NCBI RefSeq assembly: GCF_014192475.1
Contig: NZ_JACHXZ010000003.1
Span: 434,001 to 498,000 of the forward strand
Direction of reading: 5' to 3'
DNA: 64,000 nt
Source of the DNA: Simiduia aestuariiviva
GTDB lineage: Bacteria; Pseudomonadota; Gammaproteobacteria; Pseudomonadales; Cellvibrionaceae
The notes under the pieces were generated by a model. It was given only the letters and a program-made list of their open reading frames with translations, was not told where the DNA came from and searched no databases. The position numbers were made by a program, and so were the translations under genes. Of the stretch, positions 17,664-26,799 are shown in pieces. Each line of letters begins with the position of its first letter. Positions within the stretch are counted from its first letter, which is position 1.

Positions 17664-19461
17664 GAGAACCGTCTCTAGGTAAAGCGTCAAAGGGGCACGT
17701 TATACGAACATCTTCACCACCATACGGGACGGTCCCATGCCAGATAAATGAAGGAAACAACACTACATCACCGGATTTTGGCTGAACCATCTTTTCAACT
17801 ACATCCTCTTTCAAGCCCAGTGACGACTCGCCGAATTTAATTGCACCTTCGTGCCTTTCAATTTGCTCCGGTGTTAATACAGGCATCCCGATATAAACAC
17901 TTGAACTTAGCCACCCTTCTGGATGGACGTGATTCACATGAAACCCATTGGGCTTGAGCCGCACTGACCAAGACCCGCTATAAAAGCAACTTCCGGTATT
18001 CCTTTTCAAAAATGGATGGCTATCGTCTGAAGGCAGGGATGCACAATATTCCATCAATATTTCATCGAGCCTTGTGCGCAATAACTGCACTGATTCATAG
18101 CTACTATTGAGCACACCACCAGAAACCTGAGTCCCCCCTTTTAGGGTTTGCCCAAGAGGGCGCCTTTCCAGACCATGCATTGCATTAATATCATTGCGTA
18201 GCTTCAAAAGAACCTCCTCTTCATCCGCAGACACAAATTTAAATTTCTTTATGAAATTACTGTAATTATTCAGCCACTGATATCGCTCATCACCATTTAG
18301 CCTCCAAACCAATCCCTGTAAAGCCCAACTCAGCTGGTTTAGGGGCGACTCCTTCAGACAGCGAGCAACCAGATTACTCGCTTCTTTAATACGGTACTCT
18401 TTTAAATATAGCTGGATAAGCTCTTGAGCTAACTGAAGGTGAAACTCAATGGATAATGCCTTCTCCAAGCGATAAATCGCGTCCAGACGATTACTATTCT
18501 CAACCACTCTCGATTCAGCACCATATATCAAAGGCGAAGTGTGGTTTTTTGGTACAGAGTTCATGGCATCCGAAATTAGATTTTGATCACCGGACAATCG
18601 GGCAATATCAATGTAGCTAGCCAGTAAATCTGATGTCGCATGGCGGTTAGCCACCGCCCACTTGAAACTTTGGCAAAACTCAGTGAGATCACCTAGCTGC
18701 CACAAAAGCTCATTGAGACTCTGGTGAGCGGGAACATAGCTTGGCTTGAGCTCAATCAGCTGCACAAGAATGGATTTCGCTGACGCTAGATCTCCCAGCT
18801 CGAGGTTTACTGCTGCAAGAGTTTGGTACACCTCAGGACCTATTTTTTTCTGCAAGACTAATCCTGCTAACAAATCCCTCGCTTCATCTAGCCGTCCAAG
18901 CTTACGAGATGATATTGCCAATCCATAAATGGCTCTAGTGTAGCCAGGATGCCCTGCTAATATAGATCGGTAGTGCGCCACGGAATCCTGATAGTTACCA
19001 TTTACACGATGGGCATCAGCCAATAAACACTGAAAAACATGATTACCTGGTGACGAGTTAACAAGCATCTTGGCATACTTAAGTGCGAGGCTCGCACGAC
19101 CCAAAGCTACACAGCACAATGCAGCTCCTTTCATGGCCTCGATAAAACTAGGCACCAAATCTAGCGCTGCGATATATCGCTCCAGTGCGAGCTGATGCTT
19201 TCCTTGACTATAAAAGCAGTTTGCTAAATTCTTTAATACCTCAGGCTGCTTAGAATTTAATGCAAGTGACGCTAAATAGCGGCTTTCAGCACCTTCAAAA
19301 TTCCGAAGCTCGGATTCACATACCGCCCAAAGGTGAAGGTAATCGGCATTGTTGGAAAAACTCTGCTCAAACGGAGTCAATACACCTAGGGCATGCTGAG
19401 GACCAAGACTATGTAGTTTGGCTACTGCTTGCTGAAGCAGCGCTGTTAATTCTTTAGGCAT
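17656..19461 (-). CDS. TPR-repeat protein with C-terminal 2OG-Fe(II) oxygenase domain
   Basis: A 601-residue protein. About eleven TPR-like helical pairs occupy residues 1-400 (repeating patterns such as NLANCFYSQGKHQLALERYIAAL). The C-terminal 110 residues belong to the group called putative 2OG-Fe(II) oxygenases (PF13759-like): HVHPEGW with His 511 and His 513, distal His 575 in FIWHGTVPY, and Arg 586. The H-x-H in place of the usual H-x-D is a trait I associate with this subfamily. The repeats would present a protein or peptide substrate. The ATG at 19461 follows GAAGAG. It overlaps the methyltransferase gene by eight bases. A strong terminator (19472-19498) separates it from the TonB receptor upstream, so it is read by read-through or from its own promoter. 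Confidence 0.82.
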   Translation of the reverse strand: MPKELTALLQQAVAKLHSLGPQHALGVLTPFEQSFSNNADYLHLWAVCESELRNFEGAESRYLASLALNSKQPEVLKNLANCFYSQGKHQLALERYIAALDLVPSFIEAMKGAALCCVALGRASLALKYAKMLVNSSPGNHVFQCLLADAHRVNGNYQDSVAHYRSILAGHPGYTRAIYGLAISSRKLGRLDEARDLLAGLVLQKKIGPEVYQTLAAVNLELGDLASAKSILVQLIELKPSYVPAHQSLNELLWQLGDLTEFCQSFKWAVANRHATSDLLASYIDIARLSGDQNLISDAMNSVPKNHTSPLIYGAESRVVENSNRLDAIYRLEKALSIEFHLQLAQELIQLYLKEYRIKEASNLVARCLKESPLNQLSWALQGLVWRLNGDERYQWLNNYSNFIKKFKFVSADEEEVLLKLRNDINAMHGLERRPLGQTLKGGTQVSGGVLNSSYESVQLLRTRLDEILMEYCASLPSDDSHPFLKRNTGSCFYSGSWSVRLKPNGFHVNHVHPEGWLSSSVYIGMPVLTPEQIERHEGAIKFGESSLGLKEDVVEKMVQPKSGDVVLFPSFIWHGTVPYGGEDVRITCPFDALPRDGSHE

Positions 19462-19471
19462 TTCTCTTCAC

Positions 19472-19498
19472 AAAAAAAAGGCGGGCACTAGGCCCGCC
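19472..19498 (-). terminator. Intrinsic terminator after the second TonB receptor gene
   Basis: GGCGGGC (19480-19486) pairs with GCCCGCC (19492-19498) around ACTAG. On the minus strand it is followed by eight T residues. It lies 21 bases after the receptor stop codon. Confidence 0.9.
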
Positions 19499-19519
19499 AT
19501 TTTATACAACAAGTCTCAA

Positions 19520-22345
19520 TTACTGAAACTTGTAGCTAGCACTTACGAAGTAACGAGGACCTAACACATCATAAGTTGATGGGAAAGTATTCGCCTGCTC
19601 CTGCTGATCACCAGTGTATGTTGGCTCGGTGTCAAGAATGTTCTTGATACCAAAGTTAACATTGAAGTTATCAGAGATTGCGTAGCCAGCACTCAGATCC
19701 AAATACACTTTGGCATCCTGCTTTGGTACAACCAGAGTTGATGGATCTACACCTTCGTTAGCGATAGTGTCGTCGTCTGTTTCACCGATGTAACGAACCA
19801 AACTAGACAGAGTCAGAGGACCAGATGCCCAAGTAACACGTGTATTCCACTGCCATTCGGCCAAGGGTGAACCACAAGTATTACCGAAAGTACCAGCGCA
19901 CTCATTCACTTCGTTCGGCAGATCCTGTACGGGCGTCACATCGAACTTCTGCAAGTATGTGCTCAAGAATTGAACAGTCAGGTATGAACCACCGTCAATA
20001 CCGAAATCCAGATCTTGACTGTAATTAACGTTGAAATCCACACCTGCAGTTTCGATCTTACCAATGTTCGCATTCAACAAGCTGATGTTATCAACGTTGT
20101 TATCTGCACGACGAGTAATAGCGCTACAATATGGAGAATTTACATCCTTTTCCATTGTGTAGCAGATATTCAACACATTGTTTGCGTTGCCACCGAATAC
20201 TGAAATAGCATCGTCAATTTCAATGCTGTAGTAGTCGATAGCGATGTCCAAGTTATCCATTGGCTGGATAACAGCACCGAAAGTGAAGGTGTTGGAAGTT
20301 TCTTCTTCCAGCTCAGCGTTACCGCCGAAAGTACTTTCAATTTGGGTGTTAGCTTGAGCAAAAACGCCAACTTGGCCTGGAGCCACACCAGTAGCGATAC
20401 AAGTTGCATCATCAACTGCTGCAGAGTAACCACCAGCTGAACACGGATCAACTGCGCCCGGGAAGCCATTAGAAGAACCTAAGAACAGTTCAGATACGTT
20501 TGGTGCACGAACAGCACGCTGGTAACCAGTGCGCAGTTTAACCATCTCAACTGGCGCCCAGCTCAAGGTAGTTGCGTAAGAGCTTACACCGCCAATATTC
20601 GAGTAGTCTGAATAACGGTATGCGCCCCAAAGGCTCAAGCTGTCAGCGAAAGGTGCACCCTCTACTAAAGGAATGTCGATCTCACCGAATAACTCACGCG
20701 AGCTGTAAGAACCTACTGTCGCTTCACCGGCATTAAAACCAAGCACGTCACCAGCAGAGAGGAATGAATCAGGACGATAGGTGGATTCATCAGCACGGCT
20801 TTCAACACCTACCACTAAACCAACTGGGTTAGATGCAGCGGGCAAAGTAACAAGCGTACCATTAGCACTAGCCTGGAAAACCTCCTGCGTGATGCTGGTC
20901 ACATTAGCCGCGCCAACGTTCACGAAGTCAACAGCCTCAGAAGAGATATTGCCTGCACCAAAGATATTCATTGGCACACAACCGCCAGAAGTATCCTGAC
21001 ACGCGGTACCCGCATCATTGGTGGCAACAGCTTGCTTAAAGCGAGAAGCCGCAACATCGTTATTCAGCAAGTTAGACTGATCAAGGTTTGCACGGCTATA
21101 GTAAACATCGTATGACCAAGCGTCACTGATATCACCACGCAGACCTACCAAGAGGCGAAATGCATCACGAGTATCAACAGCTTGACGAGGGCCATTCTCT
21201 ACCATACGACGACCAATAAAGGCCTCGTAGTTCCCATTAGCATTCAAGGTTTCGCCTGCAAGTGCATCGCGAGTTGCCTGATCCAAAAATGCGCTGTTTG
21301 GATTAATTTCTACAGTAGTAAATGCCGGAGTTGGAGCCAATTGCTGCGGTACTTTGTTGTGAGCAAACGCAAACTCTGAATAAACTTCGTGACCTTCAGC
21401 GATTTCATAGTGCGCAAAGCTGTTTACAAGATAGCGCTCTTGAGGCAGCTGCAGGTAGTTATCCGGGGCGTAGTTGAAGCGCGAATCCGGCTCCACCCAA
21501 GGCTGTGCAGAACCGTCCGAACCAAAGGTACCCAGACCAAACTCGTCACCACTATTGGGGATGCCATCAGGGTCGATGGTAGGGCCGCCAAACACACGTG
21601 TTCCAGGGACACCTGAAGAGCCACCTGGCACCAGCTCACCACCACTTTCGGTTAATGCGAATTTGGAAAACTCACGATCACCTTGGAATACCGCATCACG
21701 GCCTGAGTATGAGGCATATACAGTAGCGTTACCTTTGCCATCTGCAAAGTTGCCGCCCATGGTAATGTCGAAATTGTACTTCTGGCCATCGGCTTCTGAA
21801 GTCTGATCCCAAAGACCGGTGACTTCAACACCTTCGAAATCATCGATCATTGTGAAGTTAACAACACCAGCCAATGCATCAGAGCCATATACCGCTGAGG
21901 CACCGCCAGTCACAACATCCACATTCTTAATAAGAGTACCGGGAATGGTGTTCAAATCAACCACACCAGCCTGAGTAGCTGGAATGTAACGACGGCCATT
22001 TACCAGCACCAAAGTGCGGGAAGTTCCCAGACCACGCAGGTCAACACGGGCAGTACCATCACCTGGGTTGTTCGAGCTTGGGCCAAAAGAAGGCAGCGTA
22101 GAAGGAAGCTCAGCAAGCTTTTGTTCGACGTTTAAGTTACCGGAGATTTTGAACTCTTCGGCGCCGATGGATGTCAGAGGACTAACTGATTCCAAGTCTG
22201 CACGCTTAATACGTGAACCAGTTACCACTACTTCCTCGATTGAATCTAGACCTTGCTGCGCCATAGAAACGGCTGGCAGCATCATAGCTAGCGATGTAAC
22301 GCCTAGCGCGCCTTTAATGGCGGCTGATAATGCGCTCTTCTTCAT
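19520..22345 (-). CDS. TonB-dependent receptor (no STN domain)
   Basis: A 941-residue outer-membrane receptor. A signal peptide ends at about residue 29 (SMA). The TonB box region is IEEVVVTGSRIKR, directly after the signal, so there is no signalling domain and expression is not expected to go through FecR. The plug covers about 45-175 (DLRGLGTSRTLVLVNGRR, GGASAVYGSDALAGVVNF) and a barrel fills the rest, with C-terminal ASYKFQ. The sequence style is close to oligosaccharide- or peptide-type receptors of marine Gammaproteobacteria; the ligand is not known. ATG 22345 has GAGGA seven bases upstream; the TTG just before is unlikely. A near-perfect 18-base palindrome (22387-22404) lies 42-59 bases upstream and may be its operator. 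Confidence 0.93.
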   Translation of the reverse strand: MKKSALSAAIKGALGVTSLAMMLPAVSMAQQGLDSIEEVVVTGSRIKRADLESVSPLTSIGAEEFKISGNLNVEQKLAELPSTLPSFGPSSNNPGDGTARVDLRGLGTSRTLVLVNGRRYIPATQAGVVDLNTIPGTLIKNVDVVTGGASAVYGSDALAGVVNFTMIDDFEGVEVTGLWDQTSEADGQKYNFDITMGGNFADGKGNATVYASYSGRDAVFQGDREFSKFALTESGGELVPGGSSGVPGTRVFGGPTIDPDGIPNSGDEFGLGTFGSDGSAQPWVEPDSRFNYAPDNYLQLPQERYLVNSFAHYEIAEGHEVYSEFAFAHNKVPQQLAPTPAFTTVEINPNSAFLDQATRDALAGETLNANGNYEAFIGRRMVENGPRQAVDTRDAFRLLVGLRGDISDAWSYDVYYSRANLDQSNLLNNDVAASRFKQAVATNDAGTACQDTSGGCVPMNIFGAGNISSEAVDFVNVGAANVTSITQEVFQASANGTLVTLPAASNPVGLVVGVESRADESTYRPDSFLSAGDVLGFNAGEATVGSYSSRELFGEIDIPLVEGAPFADSLSLWGAYRYSDYSNIGGVSSYATTLSWAPVEMVKLRTGYQRAVRAPNVSELFLGSSNGFPGAVDPCSAGGYSAAVDDATCIATGVAPGQVGVFAQANTQIESTFGGNAELEEETSNTFTFGAVIQPMDNLDIAIDYYSIEIDDAISVFGGNANNVLNICYTMEKDVNSPYCSAITRRADNNVDNISLLNANIGKIETAGVDFNVNYSQDLDFGIDGGSYLTVQFLSTYLQKFDVTPVQDLPNEVNECAGTFGNTCGSPLAEWQWNTRVTWASGPLTLSSLVRYIGETDDDTIANEGVDPSTLVVPKQDAKVYLDLSAGYAISDNFNVNFGIKNILDTEPTYTGDQQEQANTFPSTYDVLGPRYFVSASYKFQ

Positions 22346-22386
22346 CAATTTATCCTCATTGTTTGGATCTTTTTATACTGATGTTG

Positions 22387-22404
22387 GTACGTGAATTCGC
22401 GTAC
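22387..22404. promoter_or_regulatory. Candidate operator: 18-base palindrome upstream of TonB receptor
   Basis: GTACGTGAATTCGCGTAC reads as its own complement except at one pair of positions (8 of 9 base pairs match). It lies 42-59 bases before the receptor start. That position and symmetry suit a dimeric repressor, but no regulator gene in the window is tied to it. Confidence 0.45.
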
Positions 22405-22444
22405 TCACCTAAAGACGAGCTCTAATACAGCCCCCTCAATTATT

Positions 22445-22456
22445 TTTAGATCTAAA
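22445..22456. repeat. 12-base perfect palindrome TTTAGATCTAAA
   Basis: A perfect palindrome about 100 bases upstream of the second TonB receptor gene, in the same non-coding stretch as the 18-base palindrome. It may be a second binding site or chance in A+T-rich DNA. Confidence 0.25.
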
Positions 22457-22540
22457 TCAACAAGGTCATTTTTTTCAAACTACAAGATTTCTAAGGCCGC
22501 CAGCCACTCAAAAACTAAAATATCGATAAAAATCAACGAC

Positions 22541-23701
22541 TTATTGCATTGCAGTCAGTTTATTGCTATACATTTTTTGCTCACCCGGGTTACTGGAGAA
22601 TTTCACAGAATACGATAAGCTACGCTTTGCTGACTCAAAATCACCCAACTTGTAGGATAGGACTCCCTGCAAGTGATGAAATCTTGGGTCTCGGCCTCTT
22701 TTTTGCAGCGCTTTGTTCACATAATCCAAAGCAAGCTCTAATTCATTGTCAGCCATTGCCATTTGAGCCAGGCCGTATTGGTAGAATGGATTGTGATCGC
22801 GAAAATATCTAACGCGCCGCTCCAGTGCTTCAGCCTCTGCCACCTCACCCTTCGCGCGCTTTACTCGAGCCAAGTTGCTTAAGGCTACCAAATCGGCATC
22901 ATCCAATGTAGCGGCCTTGATAAAAGCACCTTCCGCATAGCTCACAGCACCAATGCGGCGGTAAAGCACACCCAAATTACTCCAAACGAACGCCTGCCTA
23001 CTATCAATACTTATGCTTTTCTTAAAGTAGGTGAAGGCTTGCATATAGAGCTTCTGCTCTAGGAGCTCCACGCCTACATTATTGTAGTAGAGCGCCCTTG
23101 CTGACTGATCAGAAAGCTTTTTTTGGTCATAGTCATTGCGATAGTTTTCTATGTTTATATCTACTATTTTATTTACACTTGCGGCTACAGGAACCAGTGC
23201 GTTTACATGGCGATAAAAAACAAATGTCGCTTTGCCCTGCAGTCCCCATACAGGCGGTACGTCTACCTCATTAAAATAGGCAGGAATACCCGCGTATCTT
23301 GCCATAGCCACAAACATTGCGGTGTAGCTCAAACAGTTAGCCTCCCTCATTTCAAAGGCCTTTCGAGCTGTAAAGGTTTTATCTGGCGTGTAGGTTACCC
23401 CCAAGGTGCCCACAGAACTGATGGCCATCAACAACCGCGAAAGGCGTAGTTCGTTACTGCCACGGCTAGGCACATAAAAATCCACAAAGCGCTTCATCTC
23501 CGGAGAAAGCTCTAGAAAATCATCCTCAGGAAGTAGCAGCTCCGCGCCAGAGCCACCAAAAACATCTCCAGCCAAAAGCACGCGATCACTTAATCTATTG
23601 CTGGAGTCAAGATTCACCCCCTGACACGCCGGCAACACTATTGAAGCCACAAATAAGATTAAGCAAACCTTTAATTGCTGGCTAAAAATGTTCGTTTGCA
23701 T
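22541..23701 (-). CDS. Transglutaminase-like lipoprotein with TPR repeats
   Basis: A 386-residue lipoprotein. The lipobox VLPAC puts the acylated Cys at 26, so it should be anchored to the outer or inner membrane facing the periplasm. Residues about 80-190 are a transglutaminase-like cysteine-protease fold with Cys 123 (ANCLSYTAMF), His 165 (YRHVNALV) and Asp 181 (KIVDINI), all in the right order. Residues about 200-386 are TPR repeats (YYNNVGVELLEQKLYMQAFTYFKKSI, VWSNLGVLYRRIGAVSYAEGAF). Such proteins may cleave or cross-link peptides. It is encoded upstream of the second TonB receptor on the same strand, about 195 bases apart, with regulatory-looking palindromes between. A catalytic role is inferred from the triad. 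Confidence 0.78.
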   Translation of the reverse strand: MQTNIFSQQLKVCLILFVASIVLPACQGVNLDSSNRLSDRVLLAGDVFGGSGAELLLPEDDFLELSPEMKRFVDFYVPSRGSNELRLSRLLMAISSVGTLGVTYTPDKTFTARKAFEMREANCLSYTAMFVAMARYAGIPAYFNEVDVPPVWGLQGKATFVFYRHVNALVPVAASVNKIVDINIENYRNDYDQKKLSDQSARALYYNNVGVELLEQKLYMQAFTYFKKSISIDSRQAFVWSNLGVLYRRIGAVSYAEGAFIKAATLDDADLVALSNLARVKRAKGEVAEAEALERRVRYFRDHNPFYQYGLAQMAMADNELELALDYVNKALQKRGRDPRFHHLQGVLSYKLGDFESAKRSLSYSVKFSSNPGEQKMYSNKLTAMQ

Positions 23702-23836
23702 GTGAAGCCCCCGGAGATTGAGAGTTTATGATGCGCGGCAAAGTAAATACACCTTGCCCCTCATTAACCGAATTGAGGTTGGTACCTGACACTTCGTCCT
23801 ACATTGGATGTGTAATAACCATAACGAGGATAAGGC

Positions 23837-25603
23837 ATGACCACTGCCACTGTTTCTGCTCCTGGGGAGTTCCTAGGGCACCCCAAAGGGCTATACGTAT
23901 GCTTCGCCACTGAACTGTGGGAACGCTTCTCTTTTTACGGCATGAAGTATCTACTGCTTCTTTATGTCACAAAATATCACCTATTTACAGATTCAGCCGG
24001 ATATGACGTACTTGGCGCTTATGCCGGTTTGGTATATGCCCTACCCCTAATTGGTGGCCTGCTGGCCGACCGTTACCTCGGCATGCGCAAGGCCGTGATA
24101 TTTGGGGCACTGCTACTTACCGCCGGTCATGCCACTATGGCATACGAAGGCTTTCAGGCCATGAAATTTGCGGCGGGCACCACGCTGGTTGAGGCAATTA
24201 CCCTCAATGATGGCACAGTCATCGCCGCCGGTACCCTGCTCACCGAGGATGTGATCATCCAAGACGTGGTGGCATTGAAGGTATTCTTCTTTGCCCTTGC
24301 CTTGATCACCGTGGGGGTAGGCTTCCTGAAGCCCAATATCTCCACCATTGTGGGCAAACTCTACGGTAAAGATGACCCACGCCGCGACTCCGGTTTCACC
24401 ATCTTTTATATGGGTATCAATATCGGCTCATTCACCGCCACTATTTTGTGTGGCTGGCTGGGTGAAACCTACGGCTGGAGCTATGGCTTCGGCGCCGCGG
24501 GTATTGGCATGCTACTTGGCCTCATCACCTTCCTGAAGTTCCAAGACACCTTAGAAGGCCACGCCGAACCTGCAGAGCCTGCCCGCCTGAAAGAGACCTT
24601 TTTGGGCCCTATCAACAAAGAATGGGCAATTTACCTGGGTGGTTTGTTGTCGCTTTCTGTGGTTTGGCTGCTCATCCAGAATGAGCCGGTAGTGCACCTT
24701 GCCCAGAACAGCATGCTGATCATTGCGGTGGTGGGCATTATTCTGTACTCCATGCTCTACCAGCCCGACAAAGGGCAAGACTGGGTAGCCATCGCCATGG
24801 CCGCGGTAACCATGGTAGTAGGCCTGGCTTGGGCCTTTACCGGTGACGACACCTGGCTTGGCATGATGCTCTTGGGCCTTGTGGTATTTATTGGTTACGG
24901 CTTTAAATCCCACAACAGCGCTGAGTACAGCCGCACCGTGGTACTGATGGTGTTGATTGTTTCTACCATCGTTTTCTGGGCGCTTTTTGAGCAATCCGCC
25001 GGTAGCATGACTCTCTATGCCGACCGAGTGCTGGACCGCAACCTGGGCGACACCGAAATCCGCGCCTCTATGTTCGGCTCTTTGAATGCGGGCTTCATTA
25101 TGTTGCTGGCAATTCCATTTGCAGCCCTGTGGGTATGGCTGGCGAAGCGTGGTTGGGAGCCTTCCACACCCGTGAAATTCGGCCTTGGTATTATGCAGGC
25201 GGGCCTAGGCTTCGGCGCACTGGTATTGGGTGCCGAGTTTGCTGACGACGCAGGCAAAGTGGCTATGATCTGGTTGGTGCTGGCCTATTTGCTGCACACC
25301 ACTGGCGAGCTGTGTTTGTCGCCCGTTGGGCTTTCTGCGGTAACCAAGCTTTCAATTGGCAAGGTTGTGGGCGTGTCTATGGGCACCTGGTTCTTGGCCA
25401 CTGCACTGTCTGAAACCGTTGCTACCCGCATCGGTAAAATGGCCGCTATCGACACCGGTGGCGCTGAATCAGCGGATGCCATACAGCTACTCACTACCTA
25501 TACAGAGCTCTACGAGTTCCTGATGTGGACTGGCATAGGTATCGGCGTGTTCATGATTGTGATTTCACCGATCCTAAAGAAAGGCATGAGGGGAATTCAC
25601 TGA
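23837..25603 (+). CDS. POT-family proton-dependent oligopeptide transporter
   Basis: A 588-residue inner-membrane protein with about 12-14 transmembrane helices. The N-terminal signature ELWERFSFYGMKYLL matches the ExxERFxYY motif that couples proton movement in POT/PTR transporters, and the second signature region (FYMGINIGSFTATIL) is present. These proteins import di- and tripeptides with protons. ATG 23837 follows a good GAGGA. It ends at the bidirectional terminator that also serves the convergent P4H-like gene. Its presence beside a periplasmic ACE-like peptidase and two TonB receptors fits peptide uptake. Confidence 0.93.
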   Translation: MTTATVSAPGEFLGHPKGLYVCFATELWERFSFYGMKYLLLLYVTKYHLFTDSAGYDVLGAYAGLVYALPLIGGLLADRYLGMRKAVIFGALLLTAGHATMAYEGFQAMKFAAGTTLVEAITLNDGTVIAAGTLLTEDVIIQDVVALKVFFFALALITVGVGFLKPNISTIVGKLYGKDDPRRDSGFTIFYMGINIGSFTATILCGWLGETYGWSYGFGAAGIGMLLGLITFLKFQDTLEGHAEPAEPARLKETFLGPINKEWAIYLGGLLSLSVVWLLIQNEPVVHLAQNSMLIIAVVGIILYSMLYQPDKGQDWVAIAMAAVTMVVGLAWAFTGDDTWLGMMLLGLVVFIGYGFKSHNSAEYSRTVVLMVLIVSTIVFWALFEQSAGSMTLYADRVLDRNLGDTEIRASMFGSLNAGFIMLLAIPFAALWVWLAKRGWEPSTPVKFGLGIMQAGLGFGALVLGAEFADDAGKVAMIWLVLAYLLHTTGELCLSPVGLSAVTKLSIGKVVGVSMGTWFLATALSETVATRIGKMAAIDTGGAESADAIQLLTTYTELYEFLMWTGIGIGVFMIVISPILKKGMRGIH

Positions 25604-25621
25604 GCCTTCTATCCCATCAAT

Positions 25622-25651
25622 AAAAAAGCCCAGCATATGCTGGGCTTTTTT
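25622..25651. terminator. Bidirectional intrinsic terminator
   Basis: GCCCAGCATATGCTGGGC is a perfect palindrome (25628-25645) with six A before and six T after, so it works in both directions. It lies between the convergent POT and P4H-like genes. Confidence 0.92.
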
Positions 25652-25701
25652 ATTTTTCCGGAAAACACAGAGCATCAAACTAATACCAATTCAAGCGGCC
25701 A

Positions 25702-26799
25702 CTACTCTGGTGGAGCCCCTCTCCCCCACAGGGTCAAAATAAATTTATTCCCCTGTGCTATTGGAGAGCCTGCATGCAGGCTATTAGGCATTGGGGTTTG
25801 ATCGTGCGTAACGGTATTGTTAAACGTTATTAAACGACCGGTTTTCGGCGTAACGGTTTTAGCAATCCTAGGGAATCTGGTCTCACCGCCACGAAACTCA
25901 TCATTCAAATACAAGATTGAAGTGCGGGTTCGCTGCGCCTCACCATTTTTTAACGCTTCTTGTGGCAGCGCATCAAAATGCAACTTATATTCGTCTCCCT
26001 CTCGGTAATGAATCATGGAAAACGGCTCAACACACTCAAGACTGATACCCTGTTGAGATGCCATACGTTTTTTTAGTTCAAATACAATTGGATCTTCTAT
26101 CGGCGGCAGAATTGTGCAAGAGCTACTAACACGGTAGGGGTCTATTTTTCTTTCCCCAGAAACAGGATCAACGATCATAGAGCGCTTGCAATAGCCCCCA
26201 TACTGCGCAACAACCCATTTACACACTAGCGGATGAACAAAGTGATCTAAACCTTTAAGGCCAATGGATTGATCAATAAGATAATCCTCAGAGGTTGCCT
26301 CATAGTCCACAAGGCCACTCGACACTGCCAACCTAGCGAAATTTTGTCCTTGCTTGCTAAGTTCAAACATACGCTGCCGGCCCTGCTCATGGTTACCATC
26401 TAAAAAACCAAACAGGGCCATAACGATTGCGCACCGTAAATCATCCGCCATCTCACCACGAATAAGAGGGTCTCTACAGTCGCCCCCCAAAAACAAAGCA
26501 ACTTTAGATTTAAGCCAAAAATAATCGGTGTGGCTTTCACCTAGGGTATCTAGCAATGCGTCTATCTTTTCCCAAGGCCAAGGGCCCCACATATCCGCTA
26601 GCCAAAGCCTGATTCTAAGGTCATAAAATTCCGAAAGCTCATAGTCAAGAGCAACATTCAACCACTTATCAAGGTCATTAAACGCCTGCACCTTCAATGC
26701 TGCTTGAATAAGTTTCCGAAGGGCAGCGGCGCTACCCTTATGTGCTTCTTGAACTAAGACATGCTCACCACCCACACTGGCGACCTTCGTTTTGCTCAT
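25702..26799 (-). CDS. Prolyl 4-hydroxylase-like 2OG-Fe(II) oxygenase
   Basis: A 365-residue soluble protein. Residues 1-190 are helical repeats of SEL1/TPR-like character. Residues about 225-360 are a P4H-alpha-type oxygenase domain with His 274 and Asp 276 (YKLHFDA), distal His 342 and Lys 352 (GNKFILTLWG). The Y-REGDEY-KLHFD pattern and GGETRFP are those of prolyl 4-hydroxylases. It should hydroxylate a peptide or protein residue, probably proline. ATG 26799 overlaps the upstream M2 peptidase gene by 35 bases, which implies translational coupling; the extension to 26847 is inside that gene. It is the last gene of a four-gene minus-strand operon. The substrate is unknown. Confidence 0.82.
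   Translation of the reverse strand: MSKTKVASVGGEHVLVQEAHKGSAAALRKLIQAALKVQAFNDLDKWLNVALDYELSEFYDLRIRLWLADMWGPWPWEKIDALLDTLGESHTDYFWLKSKVALFLGGDCRDPLIRGEMADDLRCAIVMALFGFLDGNHEQGRQRMFELSKQGQNFARLAVSSGLVDYEATSEDYLIDQSIGLKGLDHFVHPLVCKWVVAQYGGYCKRSMIVDPVSGERKIDPYRVSSSCTILPPIEDPIVFELKKRMASQQGISLECVEPFSMIHYREGDEYKLHFDALPQEALKNGEAQRTRTSILYLNDEFRGGETRFPRIAKTVTPKTGRLITFNNTVTHDQTPMPNSLHAGSPIAQGNKFILTLWGRGAPPE

Noticed and set aside
8206-26799. Classical RiPP or lasso-peptide cluster
   Set aside because: No small precursor gene, leader-peptide pattern, cyclase, isopeptidase or dedicated RiPP transporter was visible; POT and M2 are general peptide-handling proteins.
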